From Polytrichum commune (Eukaryota > Streptophyta > Polytrichopsida > Polytrichales > Polytrichaceae), in contig OX485805.1 of assembly GCA_950295325.1 (NCBI GenBank), positions 46,960,758 through 47,024,757 on the forward strand: DNA of 64,000 nucleotides, given 5' to 3'. The notes under the pieces were generated by a model. The model was not told the origin of the DNA. It searched no databases and was given only the letters and a program-made list of their open reading frames with translations. The translations under genes were made by a program, and so were the position numbers. Below, piece after piece: positions 22,080 through 33,770 of this stretch. Position 1 is the stretch's first letter. Every line of letters starts with the position of its first letter.

Positions 22080-22309
22080 AGCCCATGCCCACCCATGAAC
22101 AATAATATCGCACCCACGCCCACCCATGAAAAATAATATCGCACCCACGCCCACCCATGAAAAATAATATTGCACCCACGCCCACCCATGAAAAATAATA
22201 TCGCACCCACGCCCACCCATGCCCGCCCATGAACATAATATCGCACCCATGCCCACCCAAAACCCATGGGCATGGGTGGGCATGGGCATGGGCATGGGCA
22301 TGGGCACCC
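22080..22309. repeat. 31-bp tandem repeat and palindrome in the right subterminal region of the hAT element
   Basis: About five copies of a 31-base unit (CGCCCACCCATGAAAAATAA plus TATCGCACCCA) run to about 22240. The orientation then flips: GCCCACCC...GGGTGGGC forms a palindrome around AACCCATGGG, followed by four GGGCAT units up to the terminal inverted repeat. Confidence 0.8.
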
Positions 22310-22331
22310 AATGTTGGGCTCTGTTTCTTAG

Positions 22332-23639
22332 TGTACAGAAGCTGAGGGAGACTTGGCTAAGTTTAAACACAACAATAATCTGGACAATTATATTTGAGTG
22401 GAAAATGGTTAGGATTGATCTAAAGATTGGCACTAAAGAGAGATGTATTTAAAAGAGATTGGACCACATGCTCAAAATACGGTTATCATTCGAGGCTCAA
22501 CATGATTAAGGGGACCTCTATGACCATTTGATGAGCACAAAAATCTTCACTTCGACAATGGGTTTGAGTTATTCATGTGAGCTCTTAAAATCATGAGGCA
22601 AATGGCCATGACTGCAATTGGGATCTGCTAATCATCTTGCACTGATTGCGCATGCGTGCAGAGAGAAAAACAACCATCCAAGGCATGTCAGATGTCTACC
22701 TAGATGTGAACATTGATAGTATTTGTAGATTTTTGATAGCCTTGTTCAAGCTTCCCCTTTTTGAGCACTGGAATCGGCAGTGGATTAACCACTTTTAATT
22801 CTTGCACTTGTAATCCTTGTCATTAGAACTCTAGCTGCAATGTTGTTTTCTCCCTGTTGGCGAGAAACTGGTAAGGTATGTGGGAATTATTCAGTTCGTT
22901 TTTCATGTTCTCCAACTTCTACCGATTAGATTTATGTAACAAAACCTATGATGGATTAGGAAACCTGTGATGAAGCATCAACAAGAACTGGATTGGAAAT
23001 TGGGCCACCTGTAATCTAGTTATTGATATCAAAAGTGCTTGTTTGTTGATTCCTCAACTAAATGCATACATAGGCCCTCCCAATTATGGTGTTCACCATT
23101 GAGCTTGGGAAGTTGATAAAATTTGAAGATGCAGTCCAGTCTCTTATTAACATGTGTCTTTAGGGTGTTTGTTCATTGATCTTCACCTAATCACAAACCA
23201 ATCAAACATAAGTGTCTGATCAAGAAAAGTGATTGAATAATGCCCGTATAGTGGAGCTGACCTTAATTGATCGAATGGCGAGTGTCAGAGACTCGACCGT
23301 GAATCTTAACGATGATTCGCCTTCCCAACCGTTGTGTCCACTTATGGCACCTCCTAGACACGAATCGTCCAGCTGATGAATTGCTGTTACTAAGTCCGCA
23401 AAATCCACGTGCGCTCTTCCTCTTCCACGCAATGAACCTTGCATCCTCATCCAAAAATAATTGAGTGCCACTCGCTCACTTCCTACTACAAAAGCCAAGC
23501 ATTTCTTCATGATCTAAAAACACGCTTCAAACCTAAAAAAAACACTGCGTTTGAGTGCGGATCATCGTGAAATTTGGTGAGGGTTTCCGAGGGATGTTAT
23601 TTGCAACCCCGTCTTCGTTGAGGAGGATTTAACGTTGAA
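22332..23639. other. Intergenic with dispersed-repeat copy
   Basis: Two segments (about 22.46-22.72 and 22.98-23.24 kb) belong to the dispersed repeat family also seen at 1-400 and 37.7 kb. The first is inverted relative to those. A 96-codon minus frame (23510-23220) lies head-to-head with the WOX gene. I recognise no family in it and do not call it a gene. Confidence 0.4.
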
Positions 23640-26600
23640 ATGGGGACACCCAACCTTCGCTCGACACCGTCGACGAAGGTGAGGTGGACTCCCAGCCAAG
23701 CCCAGTTGCGAGTTCTGGAGCGCCTGTACGAGGAGCAGGCGGGCATCGCACCCAACAAGGAGCAAATCAAAGAGATCACCATGCAGCTGAGCCAGCTCGG
23801 TGACATTACGGATCGAAGTGTTTACTACTGGTTCCAAAATCGAAAAGCTCGTGCGAGGCAGAAGCAGCCGCTGGTTACCAGGGCCACCTGTAGAGTGGCC
23901 CGGCCAAAAACGCGACATGAAAATCGTGCCGGCCGAAACAAGGTGAACCACCCAACCGGATTGTTATCTTTGATGAGCTTGTCTACTTAGTAAATACTGT
24001 ATGAGTGACGAAACACACTTATGGAGTTCGTCTCACAGAGTGCTATTCATTATCTTACCCGCATTGTTGTTCTCGATAAAGAAAAGTTGGAAACACCAAT
24101 CGACTCGTGTCGCTTGATTGATTAGTATGGTCTCCTGGTTTTTATAATTTATGTCCGGTTCATCTATCGAGGTTGAAGCAGTCGGTGGTTTATTAGGGTT
24201 TGTAGAGTACTCTGGCCAAAAACCCGACATGAAAACCACGCCGGCTGAAACAAGGTGAAGCCATTGTAATGTTATCTTGATGAGCTTATCTACTTAGTAA
24301 ATACTGTATGAGTGACGAAACAAACCTATGGAATTCTTCTCACAGAGTGGTATTCATTATCTTACCCGCATTGTTGTGCTCAATAAAGAAAATTCGAAAA
24401 ACACCATTGTCGGGTTTGCCAACCTTCCGAGCTTGCCATTGTCATAACCTCCCTCCCAAGGTTTGATTTCTCCTACAAATAAGGAGATTGTTCTATGGAC
24501 TCGTTTAAATTGAAGTAGGAAGTGCAATCTTCGAGTCAAGACCTGTGTACAGTAGCCTCCCGCCTAAGTACGCACCCGTTTAAGTACGCATCCCGGTAAA
24601 GTACGCATTATTTTCCCAAAAAAATAGGGTTCAAATTTATTTAGTTCAACATGTCAAGGATTGTCATTTGGCGCAAGTTTTGAAGATTCTTGCGTTTGGC
24701 TTTCAAGGTGACAACCCGGACCTTACTTTGAAACGATTCAAACAACTTTCTAAGATCATCGAATGTTTCCTCAGCCTCTTCTCGAACTTCGGAGCAGAGC
24801 AACTGATCCTCTATATCAACCACTTGCTTATAAAGTGACTTGAATCCCTTAAATACAACGGTGCTATAGCCCTTATACTGTGAGCATCCGTCTTGCTCAG
24901 CTTCGCTATGATCTCACATCGTTGGGACTCATTGAGGCGTTTCCCGTTCGGTTTCTTTGACATTGCAGCCAAATCAAGCAATTAGGAACTCTAAACCCTA
25001 AAGTGCGCACCTACCGGCTAAGTACGCACAATCCTCCCAGGTTCAAGTTGCGTACTTAGGCGGGAGGCTACTGTATTCTAGGATACCAAGGATGATTAAC
25101 CTCTATAAAGAGTGAGTTGTAAGAATGTTATCATGATTAAAGCATTAATTGTACACATTTGGGGTTTTAGGTTTTTCGAGCACTAGAACAATGTTGATAA
25201 GCCTGACTTTGGTCTAAATACATGTGCCCGCAATTGGCATCTTTCACATGAGTGTGCCTTTGAAATGTAAAGTTATCTTGAAATGAAATCTTGCCATATA
25301 CCACTTAAATCTAGGTGTCCAAAGACATAAAAGAAAAAGAAACATCAATGTATTATAGAGTCGTGCGATGTTTATTCATCACACACTACCCATGCCCATG
25401 TGGCATGGGAGGTGTGAAGACAACAAACTGCCTATTTTTCAATAGGTGGACCGAGAATTTGAAAAACTAACCTAATGGGACTGGGGCTTGCTCCTTTTCA
25501 AGGTTACATATATTGAGGATGTTGTGTGTTAAGTATTTGATGGTGTTTTGTGAGATGGGATTCCATGAGTCTATATACTTTGTGTGAGGATTTTAAAGTC
25601 AAGGAGACATTTGGTGGTTGGGTTATGAATGGCGCCACAAATACCATTAAGGTGTCCAAATGAATTAATCCTTCAAGGATGAAGGACTCAATGTAAAGCC
25701 TATATACTCAAATTCTACAAGCCTCATCAAGTGAAGAGAATAACTTCTTTAAATATTTACAAACTTAAAATGTACTTAGCATAATATCTTGTTTCAGAAA
25801 GAAAATCAAAATACAATAAAATGACACATTGGTCATGATCAATATACTAAGTGTATATTTGTATCCAAAGGCACCCATGATGTATATTTGGACCCAATCT
25901 TCTAGTAACTTTAAGATATTCAATCGGTTTGAAAACTATAGTTGATTCAAATTTCAAAAAGTATAAAATTTTGACAGGGTTATGTAAAATTGAAAGTTTG
26001 TACTTTAAATACATGTGTTGTGCATGTCAAAGCCCATATTGGACCTCTTAGACGCCCATATCATAAAAGGAGTGGCTAAAATACCTATACTAATGTAATG
26101 TAATTATTTAATGTTATGTTATGAATTCCTTCCCAATGTAGCGCAAAGTGAGGGAGGTCATCAACGAGTCCCCTGAGGTGAGTTCCGTTGAGAGGCCGGT
26201 AGAACATAAACGGAGAAAGCCTAAAAAGGACGAGAAACCTAAGGAATCAAGCCACGAGACTCCTCATCCCAAAAGGAGGCGCGGCAGACGCCCAAAAGAC
26301 CGGGGTCGAAATTTATCAACAAATCAACATGGAAATCGAGAGAGCCATGTTGAACCCACCATCTCCCATAAAAGCACGGGTGTTGCAATGGATCAACACA
26401 GCACCACTGGCAGTGGTCATGGTGACCACACACAATGTCATCATCTTTCACTTCATAATACTATCAACTTGGCCAGAAAAATTGCATGAAAAATGAAGGT
26501 CTTCGAAGACAATTTGTTGTTTGTGAGCATGCTCAAATTACAGATTTAGTTGATTATTTCAAACTTAAAATTGGACTAGTGAAGTCCAAATCCATGATAA

Positions 26601-27390
26601 CAACATGGTTAAGTTGTATAATTTTGAGATCTTTCGATGGACTTGCACATGCACATATAATTAGAATAACAGAAGAATACCAATTTATTATCATATTTGA
26701 CCATTTCTTATCAATCATTTAAATAGATATACCATGAGAATATAATACCATAAGTTTCTCCTTATATTTCAAGTTTGTAATGACCGAGGATTTAGAAATT
26801 GGACCTCCCATAACTTAGTTACACTTAGAGAAAGTACATGATTGTTGATTCCTCATCTACATAGTACATAGATTCTCCCAATTGTATTCACTATTAAGTG
26901 TGGAGTAGTTAATAATTTTGCTTAAAAATGTTCCCAATCTCAGTCAAACATGCGTGCTCAACAATGATGTTTGGTTTTGGATCCTCACCTAACCACACAC
27001 CAATCAGATTTAGGGGTTCATTTAGGAAAACTTTAACCTAATTATACCCAACTACGAGGTTTTGCAGGTGCCGTGCAAGCTAGTACATTGTGCTCGAACG
27101 TTCCCGCTGGGGCATCAGGTGTAAGGAGCTTATACAACAACAATGACGAGAGAAGTAATAACAATAATAATAACAGTGCTTCGCAAAATGGGGATGACGA
27201 AAACAACAACAACAATAACAACAACAACAACGACGACAACAACAACAACAATGACGACGGTCCGATAATTTCCAATACGGATCCACAACATCCCCAATCT
27301 ATGCAGACCGGGACATTGAGATTTAGCCCCGGGATTAGCTTGGCCGGGTGCGTACAATATAACCCGAGCATCCAAGCTATACCTAATTAG
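23640..27390 (+). CDS. WUSCHEL-related homeobox (WOX) transcription factor
   Basis: Exon 1 (23640-23942) encodes a homeodomain at residues 13-76: VRWTPSQAQLRVLERLYEE, an IKEITMQLSQLG helix and the recognition helix VYYWFQNRKARARQ. The extended spacing and WFQNRKAR are WOX features; it looks closest to the ancient WOX13 clade. Two further exons join in phase by my reading: 26142-26421, with a basic AT-hook-like KRRRGRRPKDRGR, and 27068-27390, Asn-rich, ending PSIQAIPN. The total is 301 residues. Exon 1 is firm. Exons 2 and 3 rest on GT-AG borders and matching phases (0, then 1). It would act as a nuclear regulator of stem-cell or growth programmes. Confidence 0.7.
23902..24407 (+). repeat. Direct duplication of the WOX exon-1 end and donor
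   Basis: Segment 23902-24099 recurs at 24214-24407 with high identity (offset about 312 bases). Shared blocks include ACTTAGTAAATACTGTATGA and TTCATTATCTTACCCGCATT. The duplicated piece includes the last 40 bases of coding exon 1 and its AAACAAG/GTGAA donor, so intron 1 contains a second copy of the exon end. Confidence 0.85.
24550..25073 (-). mobile_element. Pogo/Tc1-mariner-like element, deletion derivative
   Basis: The element is bounded by TA dinucleotides (24548-24549 and 25074-25075) and by perfect inverted ends starting CAGTAGCCTCCCGCCTAAGT. TAAGTACGCA is repeated three times inside the left end. On the minus strand, ATG at 24963 opens a helix-turn-helix start (KRLNESQRCEIIAKLSK, then HSIRAIA) like pogo-family transposases. 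After a frame change an acidic/basic tail (VREEAEETFDDLRKLFESF) ends at 24641. The catalytic DDE core is missing. It lies in WOX intron 1. Confidence 0.8.
26780..27050 (+). repeat. Dispersed repeat copy in WOX intron 2
   Basis: The segment shares its order of blocks with 22.98-23.24 kb: TTGTTGATTCCTCA, a TCCCAATT block, then CACCTAACCACACACCAATC. It ends only a few bases before the acceptor of exon 3. Confidence 0.5.
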
Positions 27391-30130
27391 CTTCTCAAAA
27401 TGAATTTCACTCTTGAATGAATGCATCCTAGGAAACATAATTTCTCAAAATGTCTCAAAGATCCTCAACCGATTGCCGTGAATGAACTTCAACGGACAAT
27501 TGAGAGTCTTCTAAATTAATAGAGTAATCCGTAAAGTTATCAATAGAGAAACCGTGGGTGTGGTCCTTCTTTGAGAAAACCTTATTCCTAAAAGTTCCTT
27601 AGCTTGTTGTGTACTGGAGCCTATTCTGAACGTTGGGCAAAAAAATTGGGATCTTCTCTTTCCATCTCTCAAATGTTGAGAGCATTTTGAGATTTGAAAG
27701 TTGGGTATGCGCATGGACTCTGTTGTCCTAAGTCTGGGATCGGCCTATGCAAGAGCTAGCTTCGCGTGGTAGGATCAACTAGAAAGTTGGGTTTTGATAG
27801 GGCGGCACCGCTCTTTGTATAATATGGTAATCTGAGCAGTAAGAAAACTTGAGTGACTTTGTGTTGATGCTCATAATATCCAGGTTTGGGACTAAACCCA
27901 TGATTTCATTTGCTTTAATTTTGAATAAGTCTACTATTTGAATATACTACTAGATTACAACTTGATCATGCATTTTCACACAAAAATTGATCATGTTAGT
28001 ATGAGCGGCAATAAGGTAGACATGCTTAATTTGGTTACTTATCTTTATCAGCCACCTATTCTCTACTGGTACGTGGTTTGGTGTGGCTTTAAGAATGGAT
28101 ACTCAAAAGACTTGCATTTAAATGAGATTGAGAATAATTACATAGAATATGATAACCATTCTAGACTCAATTAAACATGTATTTAAGAGAGACCTATATG
28201 ACCAAGTTAATGAGCATGATACTCTTCACTTTGATAATGAATAAGACATTCATATGAGCTCTTAACGTTATGAGGAAAGTGACTACAACCTTGATTTGGG
28301 ATTGCTAACAATCTTGTTCTAATCACGAATTTCATATCATACAAGAAGTGGGCTTAGTAAAAATTTTAAAAAACTAAAAAAGTAACCATTTAAGACCCAT
28401 CTACCTTAATGTAAGGTAACGGTTGTTTGCATCCCAACTTCTAGATTTAACCTACTAAAGCCTTGTGAAATCACAGAGGCCCACTTCCCAGTAATTTCGA
28501 CCCCAACGCGAAGAGGAGATCCGATCAAAATTATTCAAGAGATTGCTCAATGCAATGAAATTTTTCAAGCCACCATTGTTGACGCTCGATCCATTTGCCA
28601 CATCTAATTCCATGGAACAACCCTAATTACTCTCCTTTGATTCATTCTTTGTGATTTATCAAATTTGGTCGCACAATGGAGAAGGACATGACTTGAAATT
28701 GAACAAAAAGAGGCCAATATGAATCAAAAAGAGTCCCTAATTGCATAGTCCATGTGGACGTGTCAATTTGCTTGCATAGTACGTACATGGGAAGCAAACG
28801 ACGTGATTTTTTTTTAATAAAACATGCCGATGTAATGTGTATGGAGACAATTTTCTCCAAGGATTCCGTCTAAGGAGACGGACGTTATTTGGTAACTATG
28901 TTGTTGTTTGTTACTTTATACTACTTAGATCCACGAGGTTGAAATCCATGTGCATTCACATGTGTATGTGAAGAAGCCATGATTAGTCCCGGAAGTTTTG
29001 GAGTTGATCTCAAATTGTTTAGCATTATCGAAGTCCATTGACAAATGAGCCCTAAGAATGCCACATTAGTGCTCCTAATTATGTTTAGTACTAATCTAAA
29101 ATGACTATCAATTTTTGAGCATTTATTTCAAACTCTTTTAAATATGTGTAATTACAGTTTCCATTCTTAGATCGGCAACTAACCACCCACCGATCAAATA
29201 TAAGCGTCCAATTAAGATAATGGCAACCAAATTAGGCCCACTTACCTTATCATCATGCTAACTATAGTAAATGTGGTATTTAGTGGCATATGATCATTTA
29301 TGTCACTATGGTAACTTTTTGGATGACACTTCTTATGAATAAGTGAACAAATATTGTCATGGATGATGGATGAGTTCATCGATTGGCCAAAACCCTACCT
29401 TCTCTTGTCAACAACTTGTGATGAAATATTGTCATGGATGATGGAAAATTGGATGAAAAATCACTTGGTAAATTACAGTAATTGCAACACGGTAAAATCT
29501 ATAATCCCACCCAGAAAATTTGCAAGGAATGACAAATAATGTTGGGTTAACATTTAGTGTTGGTGACACTACACCACAGCTTGCAATTAGTATTGAGCAA
29601 GACAATTAGAATTGGTGACTCTAAATATCATATTTAGTGTAGCTAGTGTACTTTTGTAGGATGTGAGGGTTTAGGGTTTGGGGTTTAGAGAGGCAACTAA
29701 GATATTATACCCTCACTCCACTTGGATTTCTTGGACAATGTGGTAGATCCATGCACCAACAATTCAACAAGTGGCATAAGACGAAGAATAAGAAGACACT
29801 CCACATATTGACACATGGCGCAATGCGAGGGTGCGTGTGGGATGACTTCTTTGGTGACTTCTTTGGACTTCATTAACGACAAAATTTGTGAGACATGGGA
29901 GAGAGATGTGACAGTAAGGAGTGAGATTTGACCTACAAACATCCATTCTCTAGGGTTTCAAGATATTAGAGAGTGAGGGGCTGATCACACCGGCCAATCC
30001 AAACAACATCCGTCGGTATCTCCGGTTGTAATAGTGTTAAAAGTGGTGGGCCAACATCTAATTCTAAACATAATCCCCAACAATTCCACAGCTGGAACTG
30101 GACGAAACGTTTGGTGTGATCGGGGCACGA
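27391..30130. other. Intergenic, dispersed repeats
   Basis: No gene is recognised. Copies of the dispersed repeat family lie at about 28.13-28.44 kb and 29.00-29.25 kb. A second family spans about 29.26-29.68 kb and recurs at 51.40-51.76 kb (shared blocks AATATTGTCATGGATGAT, GGATGAAAAATCACTT and ATTAGTATTGAGCAAGACAA). Confidence 0.5.
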
Positions 30131-30364
30131 GTGACATTATGGATGTTGGTATTACGGAGTTTAGACATGAGTGACATTATGGATGTTGGTATTACGGAGT
30201 TTAGACATGAGTGACATTATGGATGTTGGTATTACGGAGTTTAGACATGAGTGACATTATGGATGTTGGTATTACGGAGTTTAGACATGAGTGACATTAT
30301 GGATGTTGGTATTATGGAGTTTAGACATGAGTGACATTATGGATGTTGGTATTACGGAGTTTAG
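30131..30364. repeat. 40-bp minisatellite, six units
   Basis: Units begin every 40 bases at 30131, 30171, 30211, 30251, 30291 and 30331 (GTGACATTATGGATGTTGGT start). All are identical except one C-to-T change in the fifth, and the last is cut after 34 bases. Such homogeneity implies recent expansion or conversion. Confidence 0.95.
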
Positions 30365-30608
30365 GGTTTACCATTACCGGCGAGACAACATTAAGGAGTC
30401 GAAAACATCTTCACAAAATCTTCTGGACCTGAGAGTCCGATAAGTTACAAAATGCTTGTGTATACATGTTTTCTCACAATCTGTGGTCGCCGTATGTAAA
30501 ATCCTCTTATTCACACTCAAACATGAGACAGATGGATCACACTACGTTACTTATTAGCCTTTTCTGTGAAGAAAGAGGAAGAGGAAGAGGAAGCTGTAGT
30601 TTGTTCTT

Positions 30609-32887
30609 TCATGGCTGAACCAATCTATACCTGTCTACGAATCGTTCGCCGCCGAGGGGGCCTTTCACCAACTCCATCAAAAAGTCCCGGAAAATGTAAG
30701 GGCGGTAGTGAGGAGGCTGCGTTGCAGTGCAGAACTCCGGTGCAGGCTCCACGAGTGTATCCCAAATCGGCCAGTAGAAATGGCCAATAGTGTAACGACC
30801 TTCGCGGGTGGCCACCGCTCGGTGCACGCAGCTTTTCACCTTGTCGTTCATCATTACCTGCACAATTTGCACTCCTAAAAGTCATAAAAAAAATCTATGT
30901 AACATTCAATACCGCCATGATTGCAACGATGTAGCATTCATAAGCATGTGTAAGGAAGATCTCTCTCTCTCTCTCTCTCTCTTTTAGCTTCAAGAATAGA
31001 TTTCCAAGAATCGAGGTCCTTGAGTACATCCACGAATGCCATGAGCATAGTCCAGTGGCAAACTCTTATTAGTCGACATATTCTCTTTGTTGCATATCTT
31101 TGAACTCAAAGCTTATTTCCATCTACCGAGATTCAATTGAAGAGGTCTGTTCTTAATGGAGTAATTTTTAAGTTCAATATCGCCGTTGCAACAGCATAGC
31201 ATTTTTAAGCATGTGTGAGGATCTCTGTCTATTCTAGCTTCAGGAACAAGTTCTCAAGAATCGAGGTTCCTGAGTACATCCACGAGTGCCATGGGGCATA
31301 GTCAAGTGGCAAACTCTTCATTGTTGCCTATCTTCACACAGGAAGCAAACTCTCTCATCTACCAAGATTCAATTGAAGAGGTGCATGAGTACCCATTTGG
31401 AATCGTTCTTAGGTTATCCGGATTACCCTAAGAATCATACTATTTGCATTGGAACCTAAATAGGCCACTTAAAGAATGTTATAAGCAAGAATTCGATTAT
31501 TGCGACATGCACTCAGGGTTAGGGTTTGTGGTTCCTTTCTTGCCTGCAGGGCATCGCCCGCAAAAAAGATGAAGGCATGGGGAATCGAAGGAACGGTGAT
31601 CCAATTCTCATTTTTCAGCAGCTCTAGACCGGGGATATCGCCTTGTTGCAAGGCGGTTAAGATACCGAGGTCCGAATGCTTGCTCAGCCCCATGGCGAGC
31701 TCCGGCTGTGGACATGGCGGGTAATAGTTGAAGTAGGTTCGCATCCCCGCTTCGTTCCCCCCAATCTTGTTGTAGATGTAGTCTGAAGGTTGGTTAACAC
31801 TTTCAGAAAGAAGCTCCAGCACCTTCAACATCAGCTCAACGGTTGCGTCCCCGTACTCATCAAACATTTCCCTGCACAACCAGCAGGGTGTGATGATTAA
31901 GGTTCCTGAAATGCGAACACGGAAACTCTCATCACAACAGCTTCCAAGTTCATGCACGAAACTCTCACCACAACACCTTCCAAGTTCATACATGGAACTC
32001 TCATCCCAGCAGCTTCCAAGTTCATACATGAAAGGTTCGGAAGAAAGAGAGATGGTTCGGGAGAAGAAAGATGATGAATGTTCTTGATGACTCACTGGAA
32101 ACCGGGGGGATTTTGAACATTTAGAGGCTCCTTCTCCTTCATCTCCTTCGGTGCTGCCCACATGTTGATGCGATCCAGCCAGTCTGCTTTGGAGTCTTTC
32201 TCCATCTCGAACAGACGGCCATAGCCAACCCCGGCTGTGGTCGTGGTTCGGTAAACTGCCTTCTCCTCTGCAGACAGGGCGAAGAATTTCTTGTGCATCT
32301 CCATCGCTTTGTCCATCAGAGACTCGGGCACTCCATGGTTGACCCCCTGAAAATAAAACAAAAAAACAATCCAGATTACCCTATCATGCTGTGTCGATAA
32401 ATTTTGCATTTCAATGGCATCACAACAATTCAGATCACCCTATGATGCTGCCTTGATGAAACTTGCAATTTCAATGGCAGCACGAAATTTTGAAATAGAA
32501 ACAAAAACAATGCAGATCACCCCATGATGCTGTGTCGATGAGAAACCTGCAACGTCGATGGAACCGCGAAGTTTAGAATAGCATTACCTGAAAAACTCCC
32601 CAATCTTCAAGAGCATCAGAGATTTCTGCCACCAGCATTGATCGCTTGTGCTTCGACTCTTGGTCATCACCACAGGCCATAAGAGCTCCCATGTCTATCA
32701 CAGGCGGCCCACTACTGTTTTTAATCTGTTTTTCAGGTACTATACGCTCCTCGGGGTTTCTGATGAACCGATCAGGAATCTTAGTGATCACACCCTGCGC
32801 TAGCAAGTTCTGGACCATCCCTTCCACCACCTTCGGAGACTCTTCACATGATTCCGAAGCTCCAGGACCCCCAATCTCCGGGGCCAT
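30609..32887 (-). CDS. 2-oxoglutarate/Fe(II)-dependent dioxygenase
   Basis: Four exons join in phase: 32887-32588, 32346-32096, 31871-31544 and 30857-30609, giving 375 residues, the normal size for the plant DOXC family. The N-terminal DIOX_N part has VIDMGAL, DWGVFQGVNHGVP and FFALSAEEKAVY. The catalytic core has NYYPPCPQPELAMGLSKHSD (His and Asp iron ligands), then SCVHRAV (second His) and GRYTIGHFYWP, where RxT replaces the common RxS 2-oxoglutarate-binding pair. Enzymes of this class oxidise small molecules such as flavonoids or hormones; the substrate cannot be inferred. Intron 3 has a GC-AG border (CAG/GCAAGA). Intron 2 has three 39-bp repeats. Confidence 0.88.
30961..30982. repeat. CT microsatellite in dioxygenase intron 3
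   Basis: Eleven CT units in a row. The neighbouring intron sequence (30.98-31.10 kb) is repeated about 250 bases further on (anchor TGAGTACATCCACGA at 31021 and 31271). Confidence 0.9.
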
Positions 32888-32899
32888 CTCAAATTTACT

Positions 32900-33770
32900 T
32901 CAGAAACAACCTTCCAGCACTCGCTTGATGCTTCTTGATGCTTGCTGATCCTCCTGGATCGTTATGTCGGTGTTCTGTACTCTCCGATGGATCCTCACTC
33001 ACTGACCAGAAGCGACTTTGTAATGCTCCACCCAAGGATAACGTGTGTGGCAGTAATAGTACTAACCTTACAATTCCCCCTGAATCTGAGCTTATAGAAA
33101 TTCTGAGCTCCGAAATATCACTCTCCGAGATTCCGGGGCTGCTGCAATACCTACACCGAAGATCATTATACAGAATACTAACTTATGCGAACAAGATTCG
33201 AAAAACAAAGTGACCATAGCCAGGACTCGAGAGGCTTTCCACCATCTCAAATTCAGATTCAACACCTAGCAGTTGCGGCTTGATGTTTGCTGCTCCTCCC
33301 AGAATGTTAAGTATATCGGAATTTTGCAATCTCCGATGAATCCTTGCTGACCAGAAGCAACTTTGTAATGCTCCATCGAAGGATATGTGTGGCAGTACGT
33401 AGTAGGACTAAAATTTACAACTTCACTGCTGTCAAGTGTAGGAATTTGAGCTTCGTTACCATTTTACTCGAGAAACCACCGAAGATCATTATACAGAAAC
33501 TAGCTAACATGTGATCAAGTTTTGAAAAAATGGACCATAGCCAGGGACTTAATTAGCCAGGAGTTGAGAGGCTTACCATCTCCAAATTCAGATTCAACAA
33601 CTCGCGGTAAGTTGCTGCTGCTGCTGCTGCTTCATAACGCTTGACCCTCCCAGATTGTTATATAGGTGTTCGACTGTAATCTCGCACGTATCCTGTCTGA
33701 CCACCAATTTGTACGCTCCGGTGAGTCACCTGCAACGTCGCAATACCAAAAGATCGTTGTTATAGAAAAA
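32900..33770. repeat. Triplicated 345-bp segment upstream of the dioxygenase gene
   Basis: The blocks TTCAGATTCAACA, CTCCGATG and CTTTGTAATGCTCCA recur with a period of about 345 bases (anchors 33016, 33361 and about 33706). The third copy is the most diverged. The first copy begins at the start codon region, so the promoter and 5' leader have been duplicated in tandem. Confidence 0.75.

Larger units (their letters stand above)
11672..22323 (-). mobile_element. Large hAT transposon with captured exons and nested copia
   Basis: The left end reads CAGAGCCCAACATT (11672-11685) and the right end is its exact reverse complement (22310-22323). The 8 bases outside each end are identical: TTTCTTAG at 11664-11671 and 22324-22331. 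An 8-bp target duplication is diagnostic of the hAT superfamily, and a hAT transposase lies inside. Both subterminal regions are rich in CCCACCCATG-type repeats. Between transposase and right end lie exons of an ethylene-receptor-type histidine kinase, split by a nested copia element of 5608 bp. Without the copia insert and one 5-bp duplication the element would be about 5.0 kb. The transposase has three in-frame stops, so this copy is not autonomous. Confidence 0.85.

Noticed and set aside
22059-22433. Gly/Trp/Met-rich frames across the GCCCACCCATG array
   Set aside because: They are translations of a tandem repeat open in several frames on both strands.
23220-23510. 96-codon minus-strand frame head-to-head with WOX
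   Set aside because: No recognised domain; two frames are open at once, so coding is not supported.
27042-27438. Leu/Val/Cys-rich frames opposite the Asn-rich exon
   Set aside because: Antisense reading of the AAC/AAT triplet run of the WOX exon.
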